Shown: positions 9,401 through 17,436, counted from the first letter of the stretch. The stretch: 45,204 nucleotides of DNA from Competibacter_A sp003527885 (GCA_035442025.1 DAORPQ010000017.1:1-45204), one strand, 5' to 3'. Translations and numbers: made by a program. Notes: generated from the letters alone by a model not told the origin.

Positions 9401-10688
9401 GCGTCGTCGCCGCGATGAAATGAGCTTCTCGACAAATCGGGGCGTGCAAGTCGTAGCTGGCCTCGAAGCCGACCAGGATCGTGTTGCTGTCGAGATCGTC
9501 GCGGAGATAGCTGTCCAGGTGGACGGCGGCGAACGGGCGTCCGGCCGACCAAGCGTCGTTCAAGCGTTTTTCCAGCGCGCCTGGGGTCGGTGGAGCCAGC
9601 AACTGCGGTTCAACCAAGCTGCCCAGGCCGTCCAGCGCTTCCAGCAGAGGCAAGGCGCTGCGCCGGTAGTCGGGATGGCCGGTCGGTTCGGTGTCGGGCC
9701 GGGGGCTGATGGCAAGCAGCCGCAGGGGTGGGGGAGCGGGCGCGAAGGCATCGCCCCCGCCCGCCAACCGGCGCAGGAATTGGACGGGGCGCTTGCCCTG
9801 CATCAGGAAGCCGGTCGGGCCGTGCAGCAGTTCCCAGGGCAAGCCGAGCACGGTTGCGACGGCCGGATGATCCGTGGCGGCCCGTACCGTCAAGCGCAAC
9901 TCGTAACGTTCCGGCGCGTTGCGCCAAGCGGCGGTCAGTTCGTGCGGTCCGGGCGCTTCCAAGACGGCGTTGTGAAACGACCGACCCCACTTTGCCAGCA
10001 GGGTTTCGGTGCGGCGCGCCAGATAGCGCAGGGTATCGGTCGGCCAGCACGGATGGCTTTGCAAGTACCAATTCAGGAGGCGGCCCGGCAAAGGGCCGGG
10101 CGGCAGACCGCGTGCGCCGAGTTCGTTGCCGGCCGGCGCGGGGTCCGCCGGGCGGTGCAGGCGAGCGACCCAGCGCCAGCGCCCGGCGGCGGGTTCCTCC
10201 GGTGCGAAGTCAAGCTCCAGCTCCGCCAGGGGCGGCGGATTGCGGCCGCTGGGAAGGTCGCCGGGCGGCGGTTCGCCCAAGGCGGCCAGCAGCAGGGGCA
10301 AAGCTTCGCCCAGCCCCTCGGCGGGCAGTTGGACGGGCGCACAACGCGGGGCCGGCGCGAACCATTGCGCCAAAATCGTCGGGTCCACCCCCGGCAACAG
10401 GAGCGGAATCACCCGATAACTCCCAGCCCGGCGGCGTTCGGTTGCCTGAGCGATCTCGATTTCCCGGCGCAACCACGCCGGCTGGCCGGTGTTCAGGCCG
10501 AGCACCACGATCACCTGACGGGCCTGTTCGATGGTCCAGCGCACCTCCGGCGCCAAGCGGTCGCCGCCGCGCAAGTTTTGCTGGTCGCGCCAGACGCTGA
10601 GATGGGCGGTTTCCAATGCCACACTCAAATCCTGAGAAAACGGGGCATCGGGTTGAGCGTGGCAGATGAAAACGGGGGCGACGGCCAT
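6423..10688 (-). CDS. TIR / CHAT-like / STAND NTPase / TPR protein (NLR-like, putative defence)
   Basis: A 1421-residue protein with four regions. Residues 5 to about 130 are a TIR domain (VFICHAQPD, SVWRD, WLRREIEIA); E76 aligns with the catalytic glutamate of NADase TIRs such as SARM1. Residues of about 110-560 match a CHAT (caspase-like) fold, with PWELLHG at W285, but the usual His motif GHG reads SYL (393-395) and the usual Cys of NAC is Ala in LCAATDSA (444 onward). A STAND NTPase follows, with Walker A GPGGSGKT (K608) and a Walker B-like ALIVLDQLE. The last 400 or so residues are TPR-like helical repeats. The frame is open back to 10817, but the extra 43 residues look non-coding and overlap the sigma-32 promoter of the divergent hsp20, so I use the ATG at 10688. 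The architecture matches bacterial NLR-like proteins in which ligand binding to the repeats activates the effector. Phage defence is inference. The gene stands alone, convergent with the kinase gene. Confidence 0.85.
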   Translation of the reverse strand: MAVAPVFICHAQPDAPFSQDLSVALETAHLSVWRDQQNLRGGDRLAPEVRWTIEQARQVIVVLGLNTGQPAWLRREIEIAQATERRRAGSYRVIPLLLPGVDPTILAQWFAPAPRCAPVQLPAEGLGEALPLLLAALGEPPPGDLPSGRNPPPLAELELDFAPEEPAAGRWRWVARLHRPADPAPAGNELGARGLPPGPLPGRLLNWYLQSHPCWPTDTLRYLARRTETLLAKWGRSFHNAVLEAPGPHELTAAWRNAPERYELRLTVRAATDHPAVATVLGLPWELLHGPTGFLMQGKRPVQFLRRLAGGGDAFAPAPPPLRLLAISPRPDTEPTGHPDYRRSALPLLEALDGLGSLVEPQLLAPPTPGALEKRLNDAWSAGRPFAAVHLDSYLRDDLDSNTILVGFEASYDLHAPICREAHFIAATTLASLLATYCVRLVVLCAATDSASPSTATVGLIAALLKAGITAVITVRPDTPQETQRQFWSTFYEELLGGAKIGHASNASQRRLASDSYRAAGLGGGGVHLQDWFCFNLYLGERDPRLCLRPPLELWRRLLGQARFDPPRLLPPPPSTGFIGRGRDLLVLERLLEERPAVFLRGPGGSGKTATAIALVTWLAHCGRYRHLAYARGDDASDPRTLLETLGRQLLPEGERWSVGRYPNLWRALDDLRQSLRTRPALIVLDQLERWPAEQDAAFDLFWKDFLNEWPELRLLGLGRLGPPPFAQPWVETTLSAMDDQEAITLVGKTLIAAREMPPPSDSGSGFRQLLALVRLAAGYPVALQRLAREIGARGAHATLRALRGPLRADLLRLHGNDPQWPLFLSLELALRHLSPEDRDRSTLLAFCKDGVNRLVLGKALELDAQHLDAFCERLFHLDLAEDRGYGHLRLDIALSHYLNSQLPANRRQLWRERWCAGMEQLLEALYRQSFKDSARTTRLLRLELPNLLALLRDYQQHAKPEQTAHLASRLEQLFATLGVPTALDEAVAARERAGQALSGWSRIRFETERLRVERLRDGGSIEEALQAARKLLRQCQTAGDEAYAGARYDLARAYLQLGKLLKLAGAAESAARELTEGRGLFQSLADAGNASAGRMVAVADAEIGDCLIYLQRLQEAAAAYEAAITRAGSSTANLTLAANKMQLGLVRQRQGHYPEAIILYDTARAIFETLGESEGIARAWRQIGVAHKLNEALPAALHACQQALYLSERQRNRGEISEILGELGHLHLALNQLEEAALAYRRMSELCAQLGDGLGEESARNHLANVLIQLRRHDEARQELYRASECNLPDSFTARNWAIRRGLNDLGQAVPNPEVADRARQQAMQKYLAYRRAGGKNTNPGARLCEQIGHAIRAGHAASLAAMLEKMAASPNIPTPGQLLIAKLQAILAGSRDAALADDSNLHYQYAVELQLLFEELAKP

Positions 10689-10763
10689 TGCACGGGGTTC
10701 CGAAGGGAAAGGATTGAAAAGCGTAAGCGCATAGAGTTTAACGTAAAAAATGCCAAAGGTGGC

Positions 10764-10792
10764 CTTGAAATCGAGGTGGCCAACCCCATTTA
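10764..10792 (+). promoter_or_regulatory. Sigma-32 (heat-shock) promoter of hsp20
   Basis: CTTGAAA (10764-10770), a 13-bp spacer and CCCCATTTA (10784-10792) match the enterobacterial RpoH consensus CTTGAAA-N11-16-CCCCATNT at every defined base. It lies about 60 bp before the hsp20 start and points toward it. RpoH itself is encoded in this window at 24806. The promoter occupies the space that would be coding if the neighbouring TIR gene used its far-upstream ATG, which supports the shorter TIR start. Confidence 0.88.
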
Positions 10793-10852
10793 GCCACCGA
10801 GACGACACGGCGTTCATGGGAGCGCCAAACCTGAAATTAGAGGAGGTCGATG

Positions 10853-11293
10853 ATGGCTATGATGCGCTATGAGCCTTTGAATCTGTTGAATCAGTTACAG
10901 CGGGAAGTCAACCGTCTGTTCGACACCAACCGCTTCGGCGACGGGGAAAGCGGGCATATTCTGGCGGACTGGGCGCCCGCGGTCGATATCAAGGAAGAAG
11001 CGGACCAGTTCATCATCCGCGCCGATCTGCCGGGAGTGCAACTCAAGGATATCGAGGTCACGCTGGAAAATGGGATGCTGAGCCTGAAAGGGCAGCGCGC
11101 GAGCGAGAGCGACGAGCAAGCCGACCAGTACCGCCGGGTCGAGCGGGTGCGCGGCACTTTCTTGCGCCGGTTTTCGCTGCCGGATGTTGCCGACGCCGAG
11201 AAGGTCAGCGCCAAATGCAGGGACGGCGTGCTGGAAGTGATCGTGCCTAAACGGGAGGCGGCGCAACCGCGCAAGATCGCGATCGAAAGCTGA
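10853..11293 (+). CDS. Hsp20/alpha-crystallin family small heat-shock protein
   Basis: A 146-residue ATP-independent holdase that binds unfolding proteins in the cytoplasm. The alpha-crystallin core runs from about residue 35 (WAPAVDIKEE) through FIIRADLPGV, LSLKGQR, GTFLRRFSLPD and DGVLEVIVPK. The C-terminal tail has the I-x-I motif (IAI) used for oligomer contacts. There are four in-frame ATGs near the front (10850, 10853, 10859, 10862); AGGAGG at 10841-10846 is best spaced (6 nt) for the one at 10853. It is a single gene behind a near-perfect sigma-32 promoter, so it should be induced by heat shock. Length and composition are normal for the family. Confidence 0.95.
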   Translation: MAMMRYEPLNLLNQLQREVNRLFDTNRFGDGESGHILADWAPAVDIKEEADQFIIRADLPGVQLKDIEVTLENGMLSLKGQRASESDEQADQYRRVERVRGTFLRRFSLPDVADAEKVSAKCRDGVLEVIVPKREAAQPRKIAIES

Positions 11294-11306
11294 TTCTCGT
11301 TCAACC

Positions 11307-11375
11307 GGGATGCGGCAATCTTCCGCATCCCTCCAGCTTTGAAGCAAAGCGCGGGTTTTGATCCGTGCTTTGCTT
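11307..11375. terminator. Two hairpins between convergent hsp20 and ptsP
   Basis: A perfect 9-bp stem (GGGATGCGG at 11307-11315 with CCGCATCCC at 11323-11331) is followed by a second stem, AAGCAAAGC (11342-11350) with GCTTTGCTT (11367-11375), the latter partly flanked by T-rich sequence. They fill the gap between the convergent hsp20 and ptsP ends, so they probably stop transcription from one or both sides. Neither has a long U tract, so terminator function is inferred from position and symmetry. Confidence 0.5.
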
Positions 11376-11390
11376 TGTCGCCCGCCGCGC

Positions 11391-13661
11391 TTAAGTCGGT
11401 TCGTGGACGAGTTTGCCCAGCCCCGCCCGGCGCAGCGCGTCGTTCAGCAAGCGATGGACTTGGCGGGCGGTGTCCAGTTGCAAGGCCTGCCGGGCCAATG
11501 CTTGGGCTTGGGTGCGGGTGAAACTGCGGATGGCCCATTTGACGCGCGGCACGGCGGCGGCGCTGGCGCTCAAGCTGGCCGCCCCCATGCCCAGCAACAG
11601 GAGGGCGGCGCCGGGATCGGCCGACATTTCGCCGCACAGGTTCACCGGCCGGCCCGCTTGGCGGCCACCTTCGATGATGTGGGCAATAGTTTTCAGCATG
11701 GCGGGATGCAGGCTGTCGTACAGTCCGGCCACGCGGGAATTATCGCGGTCCACCGCCAGCAGATACTGGGTCAGATCGTTGGTGCCGACCGCCAGGAAAT
11801 CCACCCGATTGGCCAGTTGCGCGGCTTGGAGCGCGGCGGAAGGGACTTCGATCATCGCGCCGATCCGAGGGCGAGCGTGCGGCAGCCCATCTTCCGCCAG
11901 TTCGCGTTGCGCCCGCTCCAGCAGGCGTAGTGCCTCGTCCACCTCTTCCACGGTGGTGATCATCGGAAACAGAACCCGCAGGTTGTTCGGGCCGGCGTTG
12001 GCCCGCAACAGGGCGCGCAACTGGGTCATGAAGATATCGGGACGGTCCAGGGTAAACCGCATCCCGCGCCAGCCGAGAAAAGGGTTTTTTTCCGCGATGT
12101 TGAAATAAGGCAGGCATTTGTCCCCGCCGATATCCAGCGTGCGAATGACGACCGGCTGCGGGGCGAACGCCTCCAGTATTTGCCGGTACAACGCGCATTG
12201 CTCGTCCGTGCTGGGGAACGAGTCGCTCAGCATGAAGGCGAATTCGGTGCGGTACAGACCGATGCCGTCGGCGCCGCAGGCGCGGGTGGAGCCGATATCG
12301 GACAACAGGCCGGCCTTGGCGTACAGCGGTAACCGGTAGCCGTCTCGGGTTTCGGCCGGCAGGTCGCGCAGCGTCGCCAATTCGGCGGACAGTTCGGCGT
12401 CGGCGGCGATCAGTTGGCGGTATTCCTCGCGCAAGCTGGGGTCGGGATTGATGAACACCCGGCCCTGATAGCCGTCGACGATGATCTCGCAGCCTTCGAA
12501 ACCGCCGATGGGCCGGTCACCCAGACCCATGACCGCCGGAATGCCCATCGCCCGCGCCAAGATCGAGACGTGCGACAGCGCCGAACCGCGCAGGCAGACG
12601 ATGGCGGTCAGGTGTTCCGGCGCCGCCGCCAGATGCGCCACGCTCATTTCCTCGGCCAACAGCACGCAGCGCTCGGGCAGGCTGCCGGTGGGTCGAGCCG
12701 TTCCGGCCCGCAAGTGCTGCAAGACCCGCCGGCCCAGATCGCGGATGTCGTCGGCTCGGGCGCTGAGATAGGAATCGTCGGCCTGCTCCAGCAGGCGCAC
12801 GCGCGCCAGAACCGTTTCGCACCAAGCGCCCTGCGCCCAAGAACCCGCCCGAATGCGCGCGCGGGTTTCACCGAGCAGGCTGTCGCTGTTCAACAGCAGC
12901 CGGTGGGCGGCAAACAGGTTTTGTTCGGTCGGGGGTAGCAGCGGCGCCAGCCGCTCGCCCGCCGCCCGCAACTCAGCATCGACGGCGGCGATGGCGGTTC
13001 GGAACGCGACGTCCTCGGTGGCGGGGTCAGCGGCGGCGCGGTCGGGCACATCGTCGAGATCGATCAACCGATCGGGGATGGCGACGGCGCCGATCGCCAC
13101 GCCGCCCGCTCCAGGCACCCCCTGTAGCGCTTGGACGCCGGTTGCGGGCGGCGATGGTTTCAGTGTGCCTTGGATCGGGCCGCCGCCCGCCGCCCGATCG
13201 AGGCTGCTGGCCAGTTGCGCGGCGAGAGCGAGCAGAAAATTCAGCTCATCGGCCTGGAACTGACGGACGGCGGTATCTTGGGCGACCAACACGCCGAGCG
13301 TCCGCCGATATTGGATCAGCGGCGCGCCCAGAAAAGCGCGGTAGCCGTCCTCACCACGCCCGGAAGTTTCGCAAAAGCGCGGATGGCGCGAGGCGTCCTG
13401 AAGGTTCAGCGGCTCCTGGCGTTCGGCGATCAAGCTCACCAGACCGTGCTGTAGGTTCAGGCGCAGTTGGCCGACCGCCGAGGGGTGCAGGCCGGCCGCC
13501 GCCGCCAGGACGAACTCACCGTGTTCCGGGTCGGCCAGGTAGAGACTGCAAGCCGCGACTCGCAGCGTATCCCGGATCCGCTGGACCGCGGTGGCCAGCG
13601 CGTCCGGCAAATCCGACGCGGTGCTGAGCTCCTGGGCGATATGGCGCAAGGTTTCGAGCAT
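11391..13661 (-). CDS. ptsP: Phosphoenolpyruvate-protein phosphotransferase PtsP (GAF-EI, nitrogen PTS)
   Basis: A 756-residue enzyme I of the nitrogen-related PTS, which takes phosphate from PEP and passes it to NPr. The first 160 or so residues form a GAF domain (from LETLRHIAQELSTASDL), as in PtsP and unlike sugar-PTS enzyme I. The phosphohistidine is H364 in ALSHVSILARAMGIPAVMG. The C-terminal PEP-binding barrel shows GIGLYRTEFAFM, DIGGDK, FLGWRGMRF, MITTVEEV, GAMIEVPSAA and VGTNDLTQYLLAVDR, then the CGEMS-type active-site segment NLCGEMSAD. The frame is open to 13751, but the ATG at 13661 (MLETLRH) is the family's usual start. The rppH gene often found upstream is absent here; fieF is divergent instead. 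Confidence 0.94.
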   Translation of the reverse strand: MLETLRHIAQELSTASDLPDALATAVQRIRDTLRVAACSLYLADPEHGEFVLAAAAGLHPSAVGQLRLNLQHGLVSLIAERQEPLNLQDASRHPRFCETSGRGEDGYRAFLGAPLIQYRRTLGVLVAQDTAVRQFQADELNFLLALAAQLASSLDRAAGGGPIQGTLKPSPPATGVQALQGVPGAGGVAIGAVAIPDRLIDLDDVPDRAAADPATEDVAFRTAIAAVDAELRAAGERLAPLLPPTEQNLFAAHRLLLNSDSLLGETRARIRAGSWAQGAWCETVLARVRLLEQADDSYLSARADDIRDLGRRVLQHLRAGTARPTGSLPERCVLLAEEMSVAHLAAAPEHLTAIVCLRGSALSHVSILARAMGIPAVMGLGDRPIGGFEGCEIIVDGYQGRVFINPDPSLREEYRQLIAADAELSAELATLRDLPAETRDGYRLPLYAKAGLLSDIGSTRACGADGIGLYRTEFAFMLSDSFPSTDEQCALYRQILEAFAPQPVVIRTLDIGGDKCLPYFNIAEKNPFLGWRGMRFTLDRPDIFMTQLRALLRANAGPNNLRVLFPMITTVEEVDEALRLLERAQRELAEDGLPHARPRIGAMIEVPSAALQAAQLANRVDFLAVGTNDLTQYLLAVDRDNSRVAGLYDSLHPAMLKTIAHIIEGGRQAGRPVNLCGEMSADPGAALLLLGMGAASLSASAAAVPRVKWAIRSFTRTQAQALARQALQLDTARQVHRLLNDALRRAGLGKLVHEPT

Positions 13662-13795
13662 GGCGTCCGGGGCCTTTGGGTTGCGGGTCGAAAAGGGGCG
13701 AGTCGAGCGCCGCCGGCGGGATCGTTCCACCGTCGCCGCGACCGAAGCCAAGTAGACTATACTGGCTTGCCTCCGATCACAGAAGACCGAATTTC

Positions 13796-14716
13796 ATGAG
13801 CGACGCAACCAACTTGACCGTAGGCCCCGCGCGGGCCGCGCGCTTGCTGCGGTGGGCGACCTACGCTTCCGTGGCGACCGCCACCGTTTTGATCGCCGGC
13901 AAACTGGCGGCCGCGCTGCTGACCCAGTCGGTCAGCGTGCTGGCGTCCTTGGTGGACTCGATGATGGATATCGCGGCGTCGATTATCAACTTGCTGGCGG
14001 TGCATTATTCCCTGCAACCACCGGATCGCGACCACCGCTTCGGGCACGGCAAGGCCGAGCCGCTGGCGGGCTTGGCGCAAGCGGCGTTTATCGCCGGTTC
14101 GGCGCTGTTTTTGGTCCTGCACGCCATCGACCGGCTGCTGCATCCCCAGCCGCTGAACGATGGGTTGGTCGGGATCGGGGTCCAGGTGTTCGCCCTCGTC
14201 CTGACGGGCGTGTTGCTGGCTTTTCAGCGCTATGTGATCCGTCGCACCCAATCCACGGCGATCAGCGCCGATGCCTTGCACTACGCCACCGATCTGTTGA
14301 CGAATGCCGCCATCATTATAGCGATTGGCTTGACTATGTGGGGTTGGCCGAGTATGGATTCGATCTTTGCCATCGGGATTGCGTGCTATATTTTGTATAG
14401 CGCGGGACACATCGGCTATGAATCGATACAATTGCTCATGGATCACGAATTGCCGCCGGACGTCCATGCCCGCATCAAGCAGATCGTCCGCGCCCACTCC
14501 AGCGTGCGCGGCGTCCATGACTTGCGGACCCGCCGTTCCGGGCAGACCTACTTCATCCAACTGCATCTGATGTTGGACGATCAATTGCCCTTGGTGGAGG
14601 CGCATCGGGTGGGCGACGAAGTGGAAGCGGCGATCAAAGCCGCCTTCCCGGGTGCCGATGTGCTGATCCACCAAGACCCGACCAGCGAACCGCCACCTCA
14701 GCCCTTGCCCGCTTGA
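13796..14716 (+). CDS. fieF: Cation diffusion facilitator, FieF-like
   Basis: A 306-residue inner-membrane metal/proton antiporter, expected to export Fe(II) or Zn(II). It follows E. coli FieF closely: the transmembrane metal-site segment LASLVDSMMDIAAS carries the two aspartates, and DALHYATDLLTNAA carries the His/Asp pair of the second half of the site. YSLQPPDRDHRFGHGKAE forms the TM2-TM3 loop. A cytoplasmic C-terminal domain with VHDLRTRRSG, FIQLHLMLD and DVLIHQDP completes it. The open frame extends upstream to 13676, but the ATG at 13796 (MSDATNLTVG) is the natural start. A TATACT hexamer at 13758-13763 could be its -10 box, although no good -35 is visible. It is divergent from ptsP. 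Confidence 0.92.
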   Translation: MSDATNLTVGPARAARLLRWATYASVATATVLIAGKLAAALLTQSVSVLASLVDSMMDIAASIINLLAVHYSLQPPDRDHRFGHGKAEPLAGLAQAAFIAGSALFLVLHAIDRLLHPQPLNDGLVGIGVQVFALVLTGVLLAFQRYVIRRTQSTAISADALHYATDLLTNAAIIIAIGLTMWGWPSMDSIFAIGIACYILYSAGHIGYESIQLLMDHELPPDVHARIKQIVRAHSSVRGVHDLRTRRSGQTYFIQLHLMLDDQLPLVEAHRVGDEVEAAIKAAFPGADVLIHQDPTSEPPPQPLPA

Positions 14717-14831
14717 ACGTTGCGACGGCGCGGTTCGAAGCGAGTTTTGCTCTATAAAATTTCGGGTAGGTGCGAAACCGGGTCGATGGATCGCTGCAGC
14801 ATAGATCAACGCTTTGCAAGGAATTGAGCCC

Positions 14832-17384
14832 ATGTCAGCCAAGAGCGCGCTTGACCAACCCCTGGTGCTGATTGTCGACGATGATTTATCGATTCGCCTG
14901 TTGGTGAGCGTAGCCTTGGAACAGGCGGGGTTTCGGGTGGAACAGACCGAAAACGGCCGCCTCGGGATCGAGCTGTTCGAACGGTGTCATCCCGACGTGG
15001 TGCTGATGGATGTGATGATGCCGGAGCTGGACGGTTTTGCCGCCAGCGCCGAACTGCGCCGTCGCCCCGGCGGCGCGCAAACGCCGATCCTGATGATGAC
15101 CGGGCTGGACGATCACGAGTCGATCGATCAGGCCTTCGATGCCGGGGCGACCGATTTCATCACCAAACCGATCAACTACACGCTGCTCGGCCATCGGGTG
15201 CGGTATCTGCTTCGGGCCAGCGCGGCGATGAACGACTTGCGGGAGAGCGAACGGCGCTTGGCCGCCGCCCAGCACATCGCCCGGCTGGGCTACTGGGATT
15301 GGCGGCCCGATCAAGATATCCTGCATCTGTCGCAAGAGGTTTGCCGGATTTTGGGATTGGGTCCCGCCCGCTCGGAAGTCGCGCTCCAGGTCTTTTTCGA
15401 CCGCATTCCCGAAAAAGATCGGCCGCGGGTGCGGGCGTGGTTTGCCGACATCCGGGAACAGGGCGAATCGGCCGGTATCAACCATTGGATTCTACATGCG
15501 GCGGACGGCGAGCCCCGTTACGTCCGCCAGCAGGTCGAGGCGGTCTGCGACGAATCGGGTCGGATCGTCCAGTTGCACGGCGCCCTTCAGGATATCACCG
15601 AACTGCAACGGGCCGAGGAGCGCATCCGCCAGCTGGCGTTCATCGACAGCCTGACCCGGTTGCCCAACCGCGAATTGCTGAAGGACCGGCTCAGCGCCGC
15701 GCTCAGTCTGGCCAAGCGCTACGGCCGGCGCGCGGCCCTGCTGTTTTTGGACCTGGATAATTTCAAGCGCATCAACGACACGCTCGGCCACAGCGTGGGC
15801 GATTTGTTGCTCCAGGCGACGGCGGAGCGTTTGAAGTCGAGCCTGCGCCAGAGCGATACGGTCTCGCGCCTCGAAGGCGCCGAGGAGCAAGGCGAGACCA
15901 TCGCGCGGCTCGGTGGCGATGAATTCACCGTCCTGCTGCCCGAAGTGCGCCGCAGCGAAGATGTCGCGAGCGTGGCCGAGCGCATCCAGGCGACGCTGTC
16001 GCAGCCGTTGGTCCTGGGCGGTCACGAGGTGTTCATCACCCCCAGCATCGGCATCGCCATTTTCCCGGAGGACGGCGACGATTCCGAGACCTTGTTGAAA
16101 AACGCCGACATGGCGATGTATCTGGCCAAGCGCCAGGGGCGCAACCTCTACCGCTTCTTCGACGCCACCTTGAACGAGGTGGCGCTCAAGCGCCTGACGA
16201 TGGAGAACCAACTGCGCAAGGCCATCGAGCAGAACGACCTTTCCCTCCACTATCAACCCCAGCTAGATTTACCCAGCGGCCGCATCAGCGGCGTCGAAGC
16301 CTTGTTGCGCTGGCACAGCCCGGTGCTGGGATCGGTGTCGCCGGTCGATTTCATTCCGCTCGCCGAGGAAACGGGCCTCATCATCTCCATCGGTGAATGG
16401 GTGCTGCGCACCGCGTGCCAGCAAGCCAGACGCTGGCAGGAGCAGGGTACCGGCTTGCAGCGGATGGCGGTGAACATCTCCGTCCTGCAATTCGTCCAAC
16501 CCAGCTTTCCGGCGCTGGTGGCGCGGATTCTGGAAGAAACCGGTCTGGCGCCGGAATCCCTGGAGCTGGAGATCACCGAGAGCCTGCTGATGAAAGACCC
16601 CGAAGGCGCCACCTGCACGCTTCAGGCCCTCAAGGATCTCGGCGTGCAACTGGCTATCGACGATTTCGGCACCGGCTATTCCAGCTTGAGCCGGCTCAAG
16701 CAATTGCCGCTAGACCGGCTCAAGATCGACAAGGCGTTCGTGCGTGAAGTCAACTTGCAACCGGATGACGCCGCCATCGCCACCGCCGTCATCGCCATGG
16801 CCGAAAGCATGGGCTTGAAGGTCATCGCCGAGGGCGTGGAGAACGAAGCGCAACTGCGTTTCTTAAAATCCAAGAATTGCGATGAGGTCCAGGGTTACTT
16901 CTTGAGCCGACCGCTGCCGGTCGATGAAGCCACCAAGATGTTCCAGCGCCACCGCGACACCGTATCTGACGAGTCGGCGCTGGCCGGGGATATCCGCGTT
17001 CTGCTGGTCGCCGACTCCGATCCAGCTCACATGGCGACCATCGCGGACGCGCTGCGCCCGGAAGGTTATCAGTTGCTGGCCGCCACCGACGCCCAGACCG
17101 CGCTGGATCTGCTGGCCAGCCACGACGTTGGGGTCGTGCTAGCGGACCTGCGGCTAGCCGGACCCGGCGGCGAGCAGATTTTCCGGGCCTTTCGCGAATT
17201 GCACCCGCAAACGCTGCGGATGGCGATGGGAAGCGGCTGGGAAGCCGGGGAACTGATCGATCTGATCAACGAAGGCGCGATCTACAAATTCTTGCCCAAG
17301 CCGTTGGCGTTGCCGGCGTTACGCGAGGTGTTGCGCAAAGCTTTCCTAACGCGCAACCGCGCGGTGTCGGAGGGTTTGGGCTAG
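14832..17384 (+). CDS. Response regulator REC-PAS-GGDEF-EAL-REC (c-di-GMP turnover)
   Basis: An 850-residue soluble protein with five domains. The N-terminal receiver (LVLIVDDD, acceptor D60 in VVLMDVMMPELDG, KPINY) is followed by a PAS region (about 145-255), a GGDEF domain with intact GGDEF at 361-365, an EAL domain with intact EALLRW (E489), EITESLLM, DDFGTGYSSL and EGVENE, and a C-terminal receiver (about 719-845; LADLRLAG and FLPKPL). Both cyclase and phosphodiesterase signatures are complete, so it could make or break c-di-GMP; which activity dominates cannot be read. Thirteen extra residues lie between the RxxD I-site (RQSD) and GGDEF. The start is the ATG at 14832 with AAGGA 9 nt upstream. 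The second receiver lacks the first residue of the usual acidic pair (VADSD). Confidence 0.92.
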   Translation: MSAKSALDQPLVLIVDDDLSIRLLVSVALEQAGFRVEQTENGRLGIELFERCHPDVVLMDVMMPELDGFAASAELRRRPGGAQTPILMMTGLDDHESIDQAFDAGATDFITKPINYTLLGHRVRYLLRASAAMNDLRESERRLAAAQHIARLGYWDWRPDQDILHLSQEVCRILGLGPARSEVALQVFFDRIPEKDRPRVRAWFADIREQGESAGINHWILHAADGEPRYVRQQVEAVCDESGRIVQLHGALQDITELQRAEERIRQLAFIDSLTRLPNRELLKDRLSAALSLAKRYGRRAALLFLDLDNFKRINDTLGHSVGDLLLQATAERLKSSLRQSDTVSRLEGAEEQGETIARLGGDEFTVLLPEVRRSEDVASVAERIQATLSQPLVLGGHEVFITPSIGIAIFPEDGDDSETLLKNADMAMYLAKRQGRNLYRFFDATLNEVALKRLTMENQLRKAIEQNDLSLHYQPQLDLPSGRISGVEALLRWHSPVLGSVSPVDFIPLAEETGLIISIGEWVLRTACQQARRWQEQGTGLQRMAVNISVLQFVQPSFPALVARILEETGLAPESLELEITESLLMKDPEGATCTLQALKDLGVQLAIDDFGTGYSSLSRLKQLPLDRLKIDKAFVREVNLQPDDAAIATAVIAMAESMGLKVIAEGVENEAQLRFLKSKNCDEVQGYFLSRPLPVDEATKMFQRHRDTVSDESALAGDIRVLLVADSDPAHMATIADALRPEGYQLLAATDAQTALDLLASHDVGVVLADLRLAGPGGEQIFRAFRELHPQTLRMAMGSGWEAGELIDLINEGAIYKFLPKPLALPALREVLRKAFLTRNRAVSEGLG

Positions 17385-17436
17385 CGGCGGGCTGGAACGC
17401 GGGTGACCTCCCCGCGCAGCGTTGGTCGGAATGCCC

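Noticed and set aside
9420..10793. A 457-codon plus-strand frame opposite the TIR-STAND gene
   Set aside because: It is rich in Arg, Gly, Ala and Pro, has no domain, and is the usual shadow of a high-GC gene on the other strand.
10689..10817. N-terminal 43-residue extension of the TIR-STAND protein
   Set aside because: There is no ribosome binding site at 10817, no similarity to the TIR fold, and the segment contains the divergent sigma-32 promoter.
17398..17416. GC-rich hairpin CGCGGG/CCCGCG between the GGDEF-EAL and M23 genes
   Set aside because: A 6-bp stem without a T-run is expected often in DNA of this composition; terminator function cannot be supported.
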